From Terriglobia bacterium (GTDB lineage Bacteria > Acidobacteriota > Terriglobia > Terriglobales > Acidobacteriaceae): a stretch of DNA of 64,000 nucleotides. The notes below the pieces were generated by a model. That model worked only from the letters and a program-made list of their open reading frames with translations, searched no databases and was not told the origin of the DNA. The position numbers and the translations under genes are program-made. This document shows, piece after piece, positions 28,333-37,058 of this stretch (positions are counted from its first letter, which is position 1; each line of letters opens with the position of its first letter). The stretch covers positions 38,398-102,397 of the forward strand of contig JAIQGL010000031.1 in assembly GCA_020072585.1 (NCBI GenBank). Direction: 5' to 3'.

Positions 28333-31300
28333 CTATCGTCTGCCGAACTGGAAGTCGATATGCGTGCCGTCATTCAGGTCAATGCGGAACACATAGGTAA
28401 ATCCACCGGCCAGTTGTTTGCTATCAATGCGGAACAGCCAGAGCTGGTCTTCACCGAAGGCAAAGCCGTTGGTGCCCGGCTTGGGATCAACCGGCAAGTC
28501 GACCGAAGTGTTCAGGGTGCCCTGAATCTTGTTGGTCAGCCGGATGGTCGGAGTCACGCCTGTGCTCTGCGAAACGCCATTGGCGTCACACACACGGAAC
28601 TTTACATCGATGGGGCCATTGCCGTTGAAGACGCTGGAGCCATCAGCGTTGATCGGATGGAGGACCTGGTGCGAGGGTTCCTTGTCTTTCACGCACGCGC
28701 CGTCCGGAGCAAAGATGATATGCAAGGTTCCAGCGACGTAGGTGATGGCGTAGTTGGTTGAGGTTTGTCCGGAGCAGGTGATGGGATAGCCGCCCACCGG
28801 GCTGTTGGTGACTGCCGTGGTGGTGCAGTTCAGCACGCCGCTAAGCACGCCTGGACCCTCACCCAGTACAAAGCCGCTGTAGCTGGCGGTGAATGTGGCC
28901 GGATTGGGCGCGTTCAGGATCTTGGTTGCATCGTTGCCGGTGATGGTGAGAGGCGCTGGGTTCACCACAAAATCGACAGGCACCGAGGAGCTGACATCAA
29001 AGATGCCGTCGCCATTGTAGGTTGCGGTGATGGGATGCGTTCCCGCCGAGAGCAGATTCGTGCTGACGCTGGCCGTGAAAGGGCCGGTGCCGGTCAGGCT
29101 GGCCGAACCCAGAGTGAGCGAGCCATCGGTGAAGGTAACCGTTCCTGTTGGGTTCGAAAGCACGCCATTCGGATTGACGGTGGCAGTAAAGGTGACGTTT
29201 CCGCCATAAACCGACGGGCTGGGCGAAGCAGTCACTGTGACCAGAGCCTGCGCTTTGGCGGCTGCGTTCTCCCATGCGCCGCGTCCGTGGGTGGCGATGC
29301 GCACCAGGCGGTTGGGGCCCTGGAAAGCCATATCAAATACGGCGACGCGCGGCAGTCCGGTGCCGAACGGGTTCCAGGTAGTGCCGCCGTCAGAGGAGAC
29401 GAACACGCCGATGTCACTGCCCGCATACAGCATGTTGGAGTTCAGCGGATCGATGACAAAGCTGTTGAACGGCACGTCAGGAAGGCCGATGGCAGCGTTG
29501 GTCCATGTGGGCGGGGCTGCGTTGAGGTTGGTGGTCTTCCAGATTTGCTGGCCCGCGATACCGAAGCCGGAGAACGTTACGTAGGCCGTATTCGGGTTGT
29601 TGGGGTCGATGACAGCGCGGGAAACATACTTGATCGGCATGGCCGCGCTTCTGACATTGACGAGCGGGTTGGCGCCCGTGGTGGTGGCGAAAATCCCACC
29701 GTTGCGCAAGCCGACAATCCTCACGTTGTCATTCTGCCGGGAAATGCCGATGGCGCTGACGGCAACGCCCGCCTGGAACGGGCCCTGACTGACCAGCGTC
29801 ATGGTGGAACCACGGTCGACGGAACGATAGAGGCGATCCGTACCGAAGTACAACGTGTTCGGCGTTCCCGGTCCGAGCGTCATGGGAGCGTAGAAGAGCA
29901 CGGCATCGGCGCAACGGAAGCCGTTATTGGCTACGGTGCCGTTGCAGCCCAGGAAGCCCCAGCCATTGTCGTGGGCATTGGCGGTCGTGGTAACGCGCCC
30001 GAAGCCGATGAGATTGTTGGTCTGATTGAAATAGGTGTGATACATGGTCACGTTCGTCGTATCTGTAGCACTCTGGTCGATCAGGGCAAAGCCGCCGTCG
30101 CCAAAATCAGCACGTGTCCAGGTAGCGTCTGGCTGGTAGAAGGGCGTTCCGTTGTCCTGCGTGCCGCCGATGGAGAAATTACGGTCGGTAGGATGCACGG
30201 CAATACTCTGGAATTGGGTTGCATTGAATCCTGCGGTGTTGATGCTGGACCAGGTCGTACCCTGGTTGGAGGACCGCCATACGCCGCCATCGCTGCCGAA
30301 ATAGACAACGTTCGAATTGGACGGAGCTACAGTAACAGCATGCGTATCGGCATGCAGGCCGGTGTCAATGCGGGTAAAGTTTGTGCCATCCAGCGAACGT
30401 GTAAGCACGTTGGCACGGCAGGTGGCGCGTGGCGGATTCACGTTAGCGTTGGCTGCTCCGCCCAGATAAATGATGTTTGAATTGGTGGGATCCATGGCCG
30501 GCGCCATGTCATAGAAGCATTGCCCGTTGCAGAAGCCGCTGGTTTGCGGGATGCCCGCATTGAATGTAACTCCACCATCCGTTGAACGCCGCACAACACC
30601 CGGAGCGCCGCAGTTTGTTCCAATGGTGTTTCCGGTAAGCTCGCCTGTAGCCGCCAGAATGGTGGTCACGCCGCCCACAGTGTTTGAAGCCAGCTTGATC
30701 TGGATAGTGGCCGTCGCCGTGCCCACTACCTGTTGGTTGGTGAAAAGCGGGATGGGATCAAAAGCGTTGGTGGTGCGCCAGATGCCGCCGTCATTGCCTC
30801 CAGTGCTGAAGCCGTTCACGCCCGCCAGCAGAATGTTGGGTGTGGCGCCAAAAACAATGTCCGTGATGCCGCGGTTTCCGGCGTTCGCGGGCTGCACCGT
30901 GATTTTGGTGAACGTCGGGTTCGCGGACATGAAATTCGTGGAACGATAGAGACCGCGCGAAGGCAGATTGGCCGTGATCACGGAAGGAATTGAGTCCGCG
31001 CCAATGCCGCCGATGCCCGAAGTTGTTGCGACAAAAACAATGTTGTCATCGGTGGGGCTGACCAGCACGCGAGTAATGGCGCGTCCGGTAAAAATGTCGT
31101 TATTGCCGCCATCCTTATTAAAAGGACCAAGCAGTTGTGGCGTTGTATCAGCGTTCTTGATTACATACACGCCTACGCCGAAGAAGCTGTCTGCTGAGAG
31201 ATTGCCTTCGCCGGTGCCGACGACCAGGGTCGTGGGATCAAGCGGATCAATGGCGATGGAGCCAATAGCAAGCGAGAGTGCGCTGTCCATCAGCGGGGTC

Positions 31301-31968
31301 CATGAAGTTCCGCCGTTGAGTGAGCGATAAAGACCGCCCTGGGCCGTTCCTACATAGACAATGTCTGCGTTTGTCGGGTGGACCGCAATCACGGTCACGC
31401 GTCCGCTCACGGCCTGGCTGACCGCGGTGGTCTGCCCGTTCGGGATTGGCGCTGGACCAAGCGGCGTCCATGGAGCCAGCAGGCTGGCGGGAAGAATTGG
31501 CGCCTGGGCGCTGGGAGTCGTCGGACCAACAAAGTTCGGGTCGCCTGAGCCGCTGGCAACAGCATTCTGTATCTGTTTCTCGCGGTTCTGCATTACATTG
31601 ATCGCGCCATTCCGCAGCTCCGGCTGGAACTCGGGGTCCATCAGTCCACGCAAACGGCGATTGTGCGCGTTTCTCATGCGCAGGTAAAACTCGGGGTCCA
31701 CGGTGCCGCGGGCGAAGACCGGTATGTCGGCGCTGTCCGTGTCATTGTCCAACTCGATGCGGTCGGGTTCGGGCGCTGCGTTGGGATCCGCAGGCGTTGC
31801 GCTTGGATCGTCAGTGGCGGCGCCGGCTGCGGGCGTCGGGCTTGCCGTGGGATCGGGTGTGGGAGTTGCTTGCGGGTCAGGCGCCTGACCAAAAGCGGAT
31901 GTGGCAAACAAAAGGCAGATGAAAACGGACAGAGCTATATACAACGCACGGGGGGAGAGCTTGCGCAT
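28333..31968 (-). CDS. Secreted BNR/sortilin-like beta-propeller with Ig-like repeats
   Basis: 1211 aa from ATG 31968 (signal peptide LYIALSVFICLLFATSAFGQ). A Pro/Thr-rich linker is followed by a BNR/Asp-box propeller (about residues 190-850): VGTAQGGLYRSLNGGTSW, FGSDGGVWRSSNQGTTW, GSDIGVFVSSDGGTTW. Then a bacterial Ig-like domain (about 860-950: VTFTATVNPNG, AGTHPITATYNGDG), an MBG-type domain (LTITGNDATKIL ... CSGQTSTNYAITYV), and a C-terminal region with GPIDVKFRVCDANG. Typical large exported acidobacterial protein, binding or display role unknown. It lies between the two inverted repeat-module copies. Confidence 0.85.
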   Translation of the reverse strand: MRKLSPRALYIALSVFICLLFATSAFGQAPDPQATPTPDPTASPTPAAGAATDDPSATPADPNAAPEPDRIELDNDTDSADIPVFARGTVDPEFYLRMRNAHNRRLRGLMDPEFQPELRNGAINVMQNREKQIQNAVASGSGDPNFVGPTTPSAQAPILPASLLAPWTPLGPAPIPNGQTTAVSQAVSGRVTVIAVHPTNADIVYVGTAQGGLYRSLNGGTSWTPLMDSALSLAIGSIAIDPLDPTTLVVGTGEGNLSADSFFGVGVYVIKNADTTPQLLGPFNKDGGNNDIFTGRAITRVLVSPTDDNIVFVATTSGIGGIGADSIPSVITANLPSRGLYRSTNFMSANPTFTKITVQPANAGNRGITDIVFGATPNILLAGVNGFSTGGNDGGIWRTTNAFDPIPLFTNQQVVGTATATIQIKLASNTVGGVTTILAATGELTGNTIGTNCGAPGVVRRSTDGGVTFNAGIPQTSGFCNGQCFYDMAPAMDPTNSNIIYLGGAANANVNPPRATCRANVLTRSLDGTNFTRIDTGLHADTHAVTVAPSNSNVVYFGSDGGVWRSSNQGTTWSSINTAGFNATQFQSIAVHPTDRNFSIGGTQDNGTPFYQPDATWTRADFGDGGFALIDQSATDTTNVTMYHTYFNQTNNLIGFGRVTTTANAHDNGWGFLGCNGTVANNGFRCADAVLFYAPMTLGPGTPNTLYFGTDRLYRSVDRGSTMTLVSQGPFQAGVAVSAIGISRQNDNVRIVGLRNGGIFATTTGANPLVNVRSAAMPIKYVSRAVIDPNNPNTAYVTFSGFGIAGQQIWKTTNLNAAPPTWTNAAIGLPDVPFNSFVIDPLNSNMLYAGSDIGVFVSSDGGTTWNPFGTGLPRVAVFDMAFQGPNRLVRIATHGRGAWENAAAKAQALVTVTASPSPSVYGGNVTFTATVNPNGVLSNPTGTVTFTDGSLTLGSASLTGTGPFTASVSTNLLSAGTHPITATYNGDGIFDVSSSVPVDFVVNPAPLTITGNDATKILNAPNPATFTASYSGFVLGEGPGVLSGVLNCTTTAVTNSPVGGYPITCSGQTSTNYAITYVAGTLHIIFAPDGACVKDKEPSHQVLHPINADGSSVFNGNGPIDVKFRVCDANGVSQSTGVTPTIRLTNKIQGTLNTSVDLPVDPKPGTNGFAFGEDQLWLFRIDSKQLAGGFTYVFRIDLNDGTHIDFQFGRR

Positions 31969-32286
31969 CGTTGACTCCAACGGATCTGATTTTTGGGTAC
32001 CCTGGGAAATAGCCTGTCTATACAACTTCATGCCTGTAAGACAGGGTGCAGGCCGGAAGACAGCTCTGAAGTTGCGACCAAAAGTATCATTGAAGCTAGT
32101 AGGAAAAGCAATGGCCGCGGGACCCGCGTAAATCGCGGGGTCGGGAGGGGTGAAAGCATCGCAGGACGATAGTTAAGCAGTGTGGGGGCAGGGACTAGAC
32201 GGACGAGGGTGTAACGCGCAGCAGTCCACCCACAGGGATCGGCCACCCGGCCACTATGTGTAAAAGAAAAACGTGTAAAAGAAAAC

Positions 32287-32310
32287 GGCTGGCAGCGTCA
32301 ACTGCCAGCC
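32287..32310 (-). terminator. Terminator of the Gly/Arg-rich gene
   Basis: On the minus strand GGCTGGCAG pairs with CTGCCAGCC, followed by GTTTTCTTTT. Beside it lies a direct repeat of GTGTAAAAGAAAA (32258-32285). Confidence 0.75.
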
Positions 32311-32335
32311 GGTCAGATTTATCTTTCATTAGCGT

Positions 32336-33082
32336 TTAGCGATGGCCGCCGCCACGCGACCCACCGCCGCCATGAGAGCCGCCGCCACTATTATGGGAGC
32401 CACCACCATACGACCGGCCGCCACCATGGGACCCGCCACTGCCATAAGATCGACCGCCACCGTGGGACTCGCCACGTCCGTAAGATCGGCCGCCACCGTT
32501 GAACCGGCCACCATCGCGGAAAGCCCGGTCTCCGCCATTGTTGAAGCTACGGTACCCGCTGTTACGGAATCCCTCGCCGCCGCGGAAACGCCCATGATCG
32601 TCGTCTCTGCCGCGGCCTCTAAAATCATCACGGTCCCTGAAACCTCGGCCTCTAAAATCATCGCGGTCCCTGAACCCTCGACCTCTAAAGTCGTCGCGGT
32701 CTCTAAATCGCCGGTCGTCGCCCCGGAAACTCCGGAATCCATCGCCACGGAACCTGTCTTCATGGAAGCGTACAAATTCGCGATGGAAGCCAAAGCCACG
32801 GTTCACATAAAAGGGCCGGTAGAAGCCAGCATGCGTGTAGTAGAAGTTGTACCAGGGCCCCGCGCCGATGAAGATACCGTCCGCGAACCATTCAGGGCCG
32901 TAGTATCCGTAAGGCGCGCAGCCGAATGGATAAGCGGGATAAAACCCGTACTCGCACACCGGAGGCGCATTGTAAATGCCGTAACTCGGCCCTATCTGTA
33001 CGCCGATTGCAATCTGTGCTTGTGAATACGCTGCGGGCAGAGCCAGAAGCACCAGCAGGGCAACATATTTTAGATATCGCAT
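32336..33082 (-). CDS. Secreted Gly/Arg/Ser-rich low-complexity protein
   Basis: 248 aa from ATG 33082 (MRYLKYVALLVLLALPAAYS, signal peptide). A Tyr/Pro/Phe-rich segment (GFYPAYPFGCAPYGYYGPEW, about residues 45-80), then an Arg/Asp-rich part with three 11-residue repeats (RDRDDFRGRGF, 33 bp units), and a Gly/Ser/His-rich tail (GGGRSYGSGGSHGGG). Disordered-looking; possible surface or polymer-binding role. Nearly all such proteins have no assigned function. Promoter is not clear; the region before it holds nothing I recognise. Confidence 0.7.
   Translation of the reverse strand: MRYLKYVALLVLLALPAAYSQAQIAIGVQIGPSYGIYNAPPVCEYGFYPAYPFGCAPYGYYGPEWFADGIFIGAGPWYNFYYTHAGFYRPFYVNRGFGFHREFVRFHEDRFRGDGFRSFRGDDRRFRDRDDFRGRGFRDRDDFRGRGFRDRDDFRGRGRDDDHGRFRGGEGFRNSGYRSFNNGGDRAFRDGGRFNGGGRSYGRGESHGGGRSYGSGGSHGGGRSYGGGSHNSGGGSHGGGGSRGGGHR
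32605..32705. repeat. 33-bp tandem repeats within the Gly/Arg-rich gene
   Basis: Three imperfect 33-bp units, coding for 11 residues each (RDRDDFRGRGF); the third position differs between units. Confidence 0.6.
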
Positions 33083-33097
33083 TTGGGTCTCCCTCAA

Positions 33098-33450
33098 CTG
33101 CCGCCGGGCGTCGCAGCGGATACTGGCCCGAACCTTAAATCATTGCCAGCATCCATTCGCTTGCCGCGTGACCTTAACCCGGCTTAACCTGCTTTGTACA
33201 TCCAGTGCAAACGCCAAAACTCTCAGATAGTTGTGCTCCGCGGCTTCTCCCGAACAACTCTTTGCCAAGCGTTAACATATCTTTACAGAATATTGGGAAG
33301 CACTACATTCATTTAGATGCCGCTCGAAGCGAAAACGGATATCAGCTAAGTCGCCAAGGGCTTGTCATGCAGGGGATTTATGCAGCATTTTATGCAGGGC
33401 GTTTTATGCAGGGCGTTTTAAAGATCGTCGCGGTGCGCGGCGTACAAGTG
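33098..33450. other. Intergenic region with small tandem repeats
   Basis: No gene. Contains two tandem copies of a 14-bp unit TATGCAGGGCGTTT (33391-33418), preceded by related TATGCAGCATTT, so perhaps slippage-born. The rest is unremarkable. Confidence 0.45.
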
Positions 33451-33453
33451 TAA

Positions 33454-33477
33454 GGCGCATGCAGCAATGCATGCGCC
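33454..33477 (-). terminator. Terminator-like hairpin after module copy 3
   Basis: GGCGCATGC/GCATGCGCC, the same stem as after copy 2. On the minus strand (direction of the small gene) it is preceded by AAAAAA but followed only by TT, so its T-tract may be weak on that strand; the T-tract is on the plus strand. Confidence 0.5.
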
Positions 33478-33497
33478 TTTTTTGTGCTTGATACGGC

Positions 33498-33830
33498 TTA
33501 GTGGTTTTCAGGTTCAGGAGAAAGCTGCGGGGAGTGGCGTGCGTTGGAAGTTTCGCGTTCGTTCAAGGCCATGATCAACTGGCGATTGGCACGCGCGTGA
33601 ATGCCGCGAAGAACGCGGTACATCTCGGCCAGGCCGGAAGCGCCGAACAAACCGTTGCTTTGCAGCATGTGCAGGTTGTGGATGGCCTTTTCCAGTCCGG
33701 CGTTCAATTCAGCAATGGCGTAATAGACGTGGGGCTTAACGGGCGCCAGTGCGGGTTTGCGGTTGGGCTGCTGCGCTTGGGGTTGAGGTTGCGCCAAGTG
33801 GATGGAGCGTTTAGCTTTATTCGTAGCCAT
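33498..33830 (-). CDS. Small helical repeat-module protein, copy 3
   Basis: 110 aa. Same plan as copy 2, with a few more Gln/Pro residues in the linker (AQPQPQAQQPNRKPALAP) and a conserved core VKPHVYYAIAELNAGLEKA, SNGLFGASGLAEMYRVLRGI, NERETSNARHS. Unknown function. ATG 33830 follows the leader hairpin. It lies 86 bp after the HTH gene and is co-oriented with it. Confidence 0.72.
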   Translation of the reverse strand: MATNKAKRSIHLAQPQPQAQQPNRKPALAPVKPHVYYAIAELNAGLEKAIHNLHMLQSNGLFGASGLAEMYRVLRGIHARANRQLIMALNERETSNARHSPQLSPEPENH

Positions 33831-33895
33831 ATTGCCTGCCTCCATGCAGGTGTGTGGTTAGGGCGCGTTCGGTGTTGAAGCACCGGGCGCTGCCC
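33831..33895 (-). promoter_or_regulatory. Two-hairpin RNA leader, copy 3
   Basis: On the minus strand: GGGC/GCCC outer stem with inner CCGGTG/CACCG, linker TAACCACA, then CCTGC/GCAGG with GGAGG in the loop/3' arm, then CAAT and ATG 33830. Nearly identical to copy 2. Confidence 0.65.
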
Positions 33896-33916
33896 GTTAG
33901 GTTTTGGTTTTAGCCA

Positions 33917-34246
33917 TTAGCTCTTGGCCTTTGGCTTCTTCTTTGCGGGTTTACGTTGCTTGTGTGGCACAGCCGCCCTCGGCTGTGCTTTCTCTTTTGT
34001 TTTGACTGACTGCTGATTGCTGAGTGCTGACTGCTTCTTCTTGTAACGGGTTTTCCTGCCGTTGGCGATCTTGGGCAGAAGCTGGCGGACGTGCTCGATT
34101 TCGGCCTCGGTCCAAATCTGGGTTGTGGTCCTTCCTGCAATCTCTGCCTGCGGGCCGGGAACTTTTCCTACCACAATGTAAGTTGCCAACGTCGTATGAG
34201 GAATCCCCAACCTTTTCGCCGCTTCGCGTGTCGAATAATAAAGCAT
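33917..34246 (-). CDS. HTH (excisionase/MerR-like) DNA-binding protein, copy 3
   Basis: 109 aa from ATG 34246 (MLYYSTREAAKRLG). HTH with PHTTLATYIVVGK, IWTEAEIEHVRQLLPK, then a long Lys/Ala/Pro-rich tail ending KPAKKKPKAKS. A longer in-frame stretch upstream is rejected because it runs through the promoter hexamers (TTGACA and TACAAT). The tail carries a QSALSNQQS repeat like copy 1, from a CAGTCAGCA-type short DNA repeat. Divergent from the membrane protein/TIR pair. Confidence 0.75.
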   Translation of the reverse strand: MLYYSTREAAKRLGIPHTTLATYIVVGKVPGPQAEIAGRTTTQIWTEAEIEHVRQLLPKIANGRKTRYKKKQSALSNQQSVKTKEKAQPRAAVPHKQRKPAKKKPKAKS

Positions 34247-34285
34247 TCTCGTTAAATTGTACGAGATATAAACACTTGATGTCAA
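34247..34285 (-). promoter_or_regulatory. Promoter of HTH gene, copy 3
   Basis: Strong candidate: TTGACA (34285-34280) with an 18 nt spacer and TACAAT (34261-34256), 9 nt before ATG 34246. The transcript would start near or at the ATG, so leaderless translation is expected. Confidence 0.7.
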
Positions 34286-34391
34286 GTATTCCGCAATTTA
34301 AACCGTACTAGGCTCCGGGGAAAAAGAGGTGTGGTAAAGTTCGACAGTTAATTACAAGAACCGAAACTGCCCAGAAAGGAGAGACGCGCTA

Positions 34392-35438
34392 ATGGCTTCG
34401 GAAGCAAGAGTACTGCCACGATGGTCTGCTCTGAAACCCATGGTGAGGCGATTTTCAGTTATAACCGCCCAGTCACTCGTTATGATAGCGTGTGTTGCGA
34501 GTGCCATCCTCATAACCGACAGGAGGGGTATTACAGCTCGTGAGTATTTTCTGTTTACTCCTTTAGTGCTTGGGTGTGCTGTTGCTGCGCTGGCTTTTCC
34601 ACTTTGGGCGCTTGTTCGGGAGTGGTTCAAGTGGCGGTCCAGTCTTTTGGAAAGTGAAACATACTTAGTTCTATTCACTGCTGCGCTTTGTTTGTCTACT
34701 TGGTTTGGATTGGCTAACTACACGCTATATTTCTTAGACAGTAGCTCCTTTAATGCTGATAAACAGCTAGAGCAAGTTTTTGCAGAATCACAAGAGAGGG
34801 AGTGGCAGCAACATTTAACTGATTCTGCTCGCGTCGTTCGAACTTGTGAAGAGATAGTGCGCCTTTTACAGCAAGAACCCGGCGAAGTGCTCCAGCTCTC
34901 GAAGGTGACACATGATCTATACCGAACCGACTTAAAAGGCTCAGATGTTGAGATTAGTTACATTCTTTTTCCGAACTGGGATAAGTTTCCTCCCCCTAAA
35001 ATACCCCCTGGCATAGTCAGTTACGTACAATCCTTATCAGCGAAGGCTGGAACGGAAACAATCTCATTTAGGCTTATGAAGGGCGACCTCGATGAGCCTT
35101 ACGGGAAATACATCTTTCACCCCGAAATCGGAATTCCCAAGTCGCTTTTGATTGCAACTTTCCGGGAGAAGGCAAAATGGGAGTACGACGCTTGGGTGAG
35201 TCCAATGAAATCGGGAATAACCCGGCGGCCAATTCCGTTATCACTTTTTCTTTATCAAGCTGTAATGGACACCATTGGAGCTAGTCCCAAATATTTCAGC
35301 CCTGCAACTTTTGCGTCACGCCTGTTGGCTCTTGTCTATGCTCTTTGCAAGTTTGTCTTTTTCGGGATGCTAGTCGCTGCCTTGATGAAGCAGTTTAAAC
35401 CGATCAAACCAGATGAAGCAAAGGAAGTGCATGCCTAA
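34392..35438 (+). CDS. Membrane protein of the right TIR cassette
   Basis: 348 aa, family not recognised. Predicted transmembrane segments about residues 27-44, 54-74, 94-113 and 306-328. Between the third and fourth lies an extracytoplasmic or cytoplasmic domain of about 190 residues (LEQVFAESQEREWQQHLTDS ... VEISYILFPNWDKFPPP). ATG 34392 is preceded by AGAAAGGAGAG, a strong Shine-Dalgarno. Divergent from HTH copy 3; the TIR gene starts 180 bp downstream on the same strand. It occupies the same place as the 26202-27194 gene in the left cassette but is not evidently homologous. Confidence 0.7.
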   Translation: MASEARVLPRWSALKPMVRRFSVITAQSLVMIACVASAILITDRRGITAREYFLFTPLVLGCAVAALAFPLWALVREWFKWRSSLLESETYLVLFTAALCLSTWFGLANYTLYFLDSSSFNADKQLEQVFAESQEREWQQHLTDSARVVRTCEEIVRLLQQEPGEVLQLSKVTHDLYRTDLKGSDVEISYILFPNWDKFPPPKIPPGIVSYVQSLSAKAGTETISFRLMKGDLDEPYGKYIFHPEIGIPKSLLIATFREKAKWEYDAWVSPMKSGITRRPIPLSLFLYQAVMDTIGASPKYFSPATFASRLLALVYALCKFVFFGMLVAALMKQFKPIKPDEAKEVHA

Positions 35439-35570
35439 AACAGAGTGCATCCGAAGGGGCTCGTGTGAACAATTTGCCGTAGCTGCTCTAATTTTGTCTC
35501 CGTGCTGTTCAAATCTATCTTCAAAGGTTGCACGTCGACTAACATTAACGCCGGAGTAGGATCTATTGCG

Positions 35571-35602
35571 CTCCGCTTCGCTACGCGCCGGGCCTACGGC
35601 AG
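35571..35602 (+). repeat. Short repeat flanking the TIR gene, left copy
   Basis: CGCTTCGCTACGCGCCGGGC followed by CTACGGCAG. A near copy (with an inserted TGC) sits at 36821-36854 just after the TIR gene, in the same orientation. Confidence 0.5.
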
Positions 35603-35618
35603 TAAGGAAGGTGAGGAT

Positions 35619-36812
35619 GTGGCCAACAAAGCCCACGTGAAGGTTCTAAAGAAAGGCACCGAGGTCTGGAACAAGTGGCGTAAAGAGAAGCCAGAGACTG
35701 AGATAGATCTCCGCAAGGCAAATCTTCATTTAGCGGATCTTAGCGCGGCAAACCTAAGCGGAGCGAACCTCAGAAGGGCGGATCTCAGCAGAACAAACCT
35801 CAGTGGGGCAGTCCTCAGCGCAGCGAACTTCAGCGCAGCGAAACTCGTCGGCGCGAATCTTAGCGAGACGGACCTCAGCGGGGCGGACCTCAGCGGGGCT
35901 AGACTCGACTGGGCGAAGCTCAGTAGGGCGAACCTCAGCGGCGCCCACCTCAGCAAGGCGAACCTCAGCGGGGCCCACCTCAACCAGGTGGATTTGAGCG
36001 GGGCATTCCTTGGCAATGCGGACCTCAGTGGGGCGATTCTGTACCGGGCAGACCTCCACGATGCAGACCTCAGCGGGGCGAACCTCTTCAGTGCGGACCT
36101 CCGCGGGGCGGATCTCAGAGAGGCGGATCTGAGCGAGGCGGAGGTAAGCGGCACTAGATTTGCAGGTGTTGATCTCAGCCAAACGAAAGGCCTGGAGACG
36201 GTCTACCATCTCGGGCCTTCGGAAATCAGTATCAGCACCATCTATCTGTCCCAAGGCAAGATTCCGTTTGAGTTTCTGCGCGGCGCCGGCGTCCCCGACA
36301 ATTTTATTGAGTACATGCATTCCCTAACCGGAACAGCATTCGAGTTCTACTCCTGCTTTATCAGTTACTCCTCCAAAGACCAGCCGTTTGCTGAGCGTAT
36401 ATATGCTGACCTGCAAGCCAACGGAGTACGCTGCTGGTTTGCCCCGCACGATGCCCACAGCGGCCAAAAGCTTCACCAGCAGATCGACCAGGCCATCCGC
36501 CTGCACGAGAAGCTGTTGCTAATTCTCTCCACGGACAGCATGAAGAGCGAGTGGGTAAAGACCGAGATCAAGAAGGCCGCGAAGCGCCAGGCGCAGGAAA
36601 AGAAAGACGTGTTGTTCCCGGTTTCGCTGGCGCCGTTTGACGAGTTGCGCGAGTGGGAGTGTTTTGACGGCGATCTGGGGAGGGACCTGGGAGCAGAGAT
36701 CCGCGAATACCTGATCCCGGACTTCAGCCGGTGGAAGGAGCACGATCATTATCAGACGGCCTTTGCGAAGCTGCTAAGGGATTTGCGGTCAGGGAAGACG
36801 AAAACGGGGTAG
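35619..36812 (+). CDS. Pentapeptide-repeat protein with C-terminal TIR domain
   Basis: 397 aa. GTG 35619 (MANKAHVKVLKKGTEVW) follows AAGGAAGGTGAGG and matches the usual N-terminus of this family; GTG 35502 would add an unlikely tail. Residues about 28-187 are A(D/N)LSG-type pentapeptide repeats forming a right-handed beta helix. A short helical linker follows, then a TIR domain from about residue 242 (FISYSSKDQPFAERIYADL, WFAPHD, KLLLILS) to the end, with the putative catalytic Glu316 in SEWVKTE. Bacterial TIR domains are often NADases in defence against phage; no catalysis is shown here. Its TIR domain is close to the pseudogene at 25481. Confidence 0.92.
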   Translation: MANKAHVKVLKKGTEVWNKWRKEKPETEIDLRKANLHLADLSAANLSGANLRRADLSRTNLSGAVLSAANFSAAKLVGANLSETDLSGADLSGARLDWAKLSRANLSGAHLSKANLSGAHLNQVDLSGAFLGNADLSGAILYRADLHDADLSGANLFSADLRGADLREADLSEAEVSGTRFAGVDLSQTKGLETVYHLGPSEISISTIYLSQGKIPFEFLRGAGVPDNFIEYMHSLTGTAFEFYSCFISYSSKDQPFAERIYADLQANGVRCWFAPHDAHSGQKLHQQIDQAIRLHEKLLLILSTDSMKSEWVKTEIKKAAKRQAQEKKDVLFPVSLAPFDELREWECFDGDLGRDLGAEIREYLIPDFSRWKEHDHYQTAFAKLLRDLRSGKTKTG

Positions 36813-36820
36813 GTTGTGGG

Positions 36821-36854
36821 CGCTTCGCTACGCTGCGCGCCGGGCCTTCGGCAG
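36821..36854 (+). repeat. Short repeat flanking the TIR gene, right copy
   Basis: CGCTTCGCTACGCTGCGCGC then CGGGCCTTCGGCAG, a direct imperfect copy of 35571-35602, so the TIR gene is bracketed by them. Confidence 0.5.
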
Positions 36855-36875
36855 AGCGGAAGGGTTTCGCTCTTT

Positions 36876-36936
36876 GCTAACCCCGCACTTACCACCTCAG
36901 CGCGCGTGGCGCGCCTCGGCGCCGTGCGGGGCTAAC
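36876..36936. repeat. REP-like inverted repeat
   Basis: GCTAACCCCGCAC (36876-36888) opposite GTGCGGGGCTAAC (36924-36936), with a G+C-rich inner palindrome (CGCGCGTGGCGCGC). Looks like a REP/intergenic stem-loop rather than a terminator, as no T-tract follows. The rest of 36813-37058 holds no gene. Confidence 0.5.
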
Positions 36937-37058
36937 TTATGGTCGCGCCTCCGGCGCTTGGTTTGTCGCAGCGGGGACAGAACGGCGTGCCTTGGGACAA
37001 ACGCTAAAATGCGGACAAGTTCTAATGATGGAGTATCCCCACAACTAGCTTGCACTTC

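Noticed and set aside
28765..30480. 571-codon open frame on the plus strand
   Set aside because: It is antisense to the BNR protein gene, whose signal peptide and repeats are clear; the open frame results from G+C-rich codon bias.
35700..36180. CRISPR-like regular repeats
   Set aside because: Regularity is 15 bp and comes from pentapeptide codons; there are no spacers or cas genes.
35726..36320. Long repetitive frames opposite the pentapeptide gene
   Set aside because: The repetitive residues (Arg/Ser/Ala) are a mirror of the pentapeptide repeats, with no start or independent codon signal.
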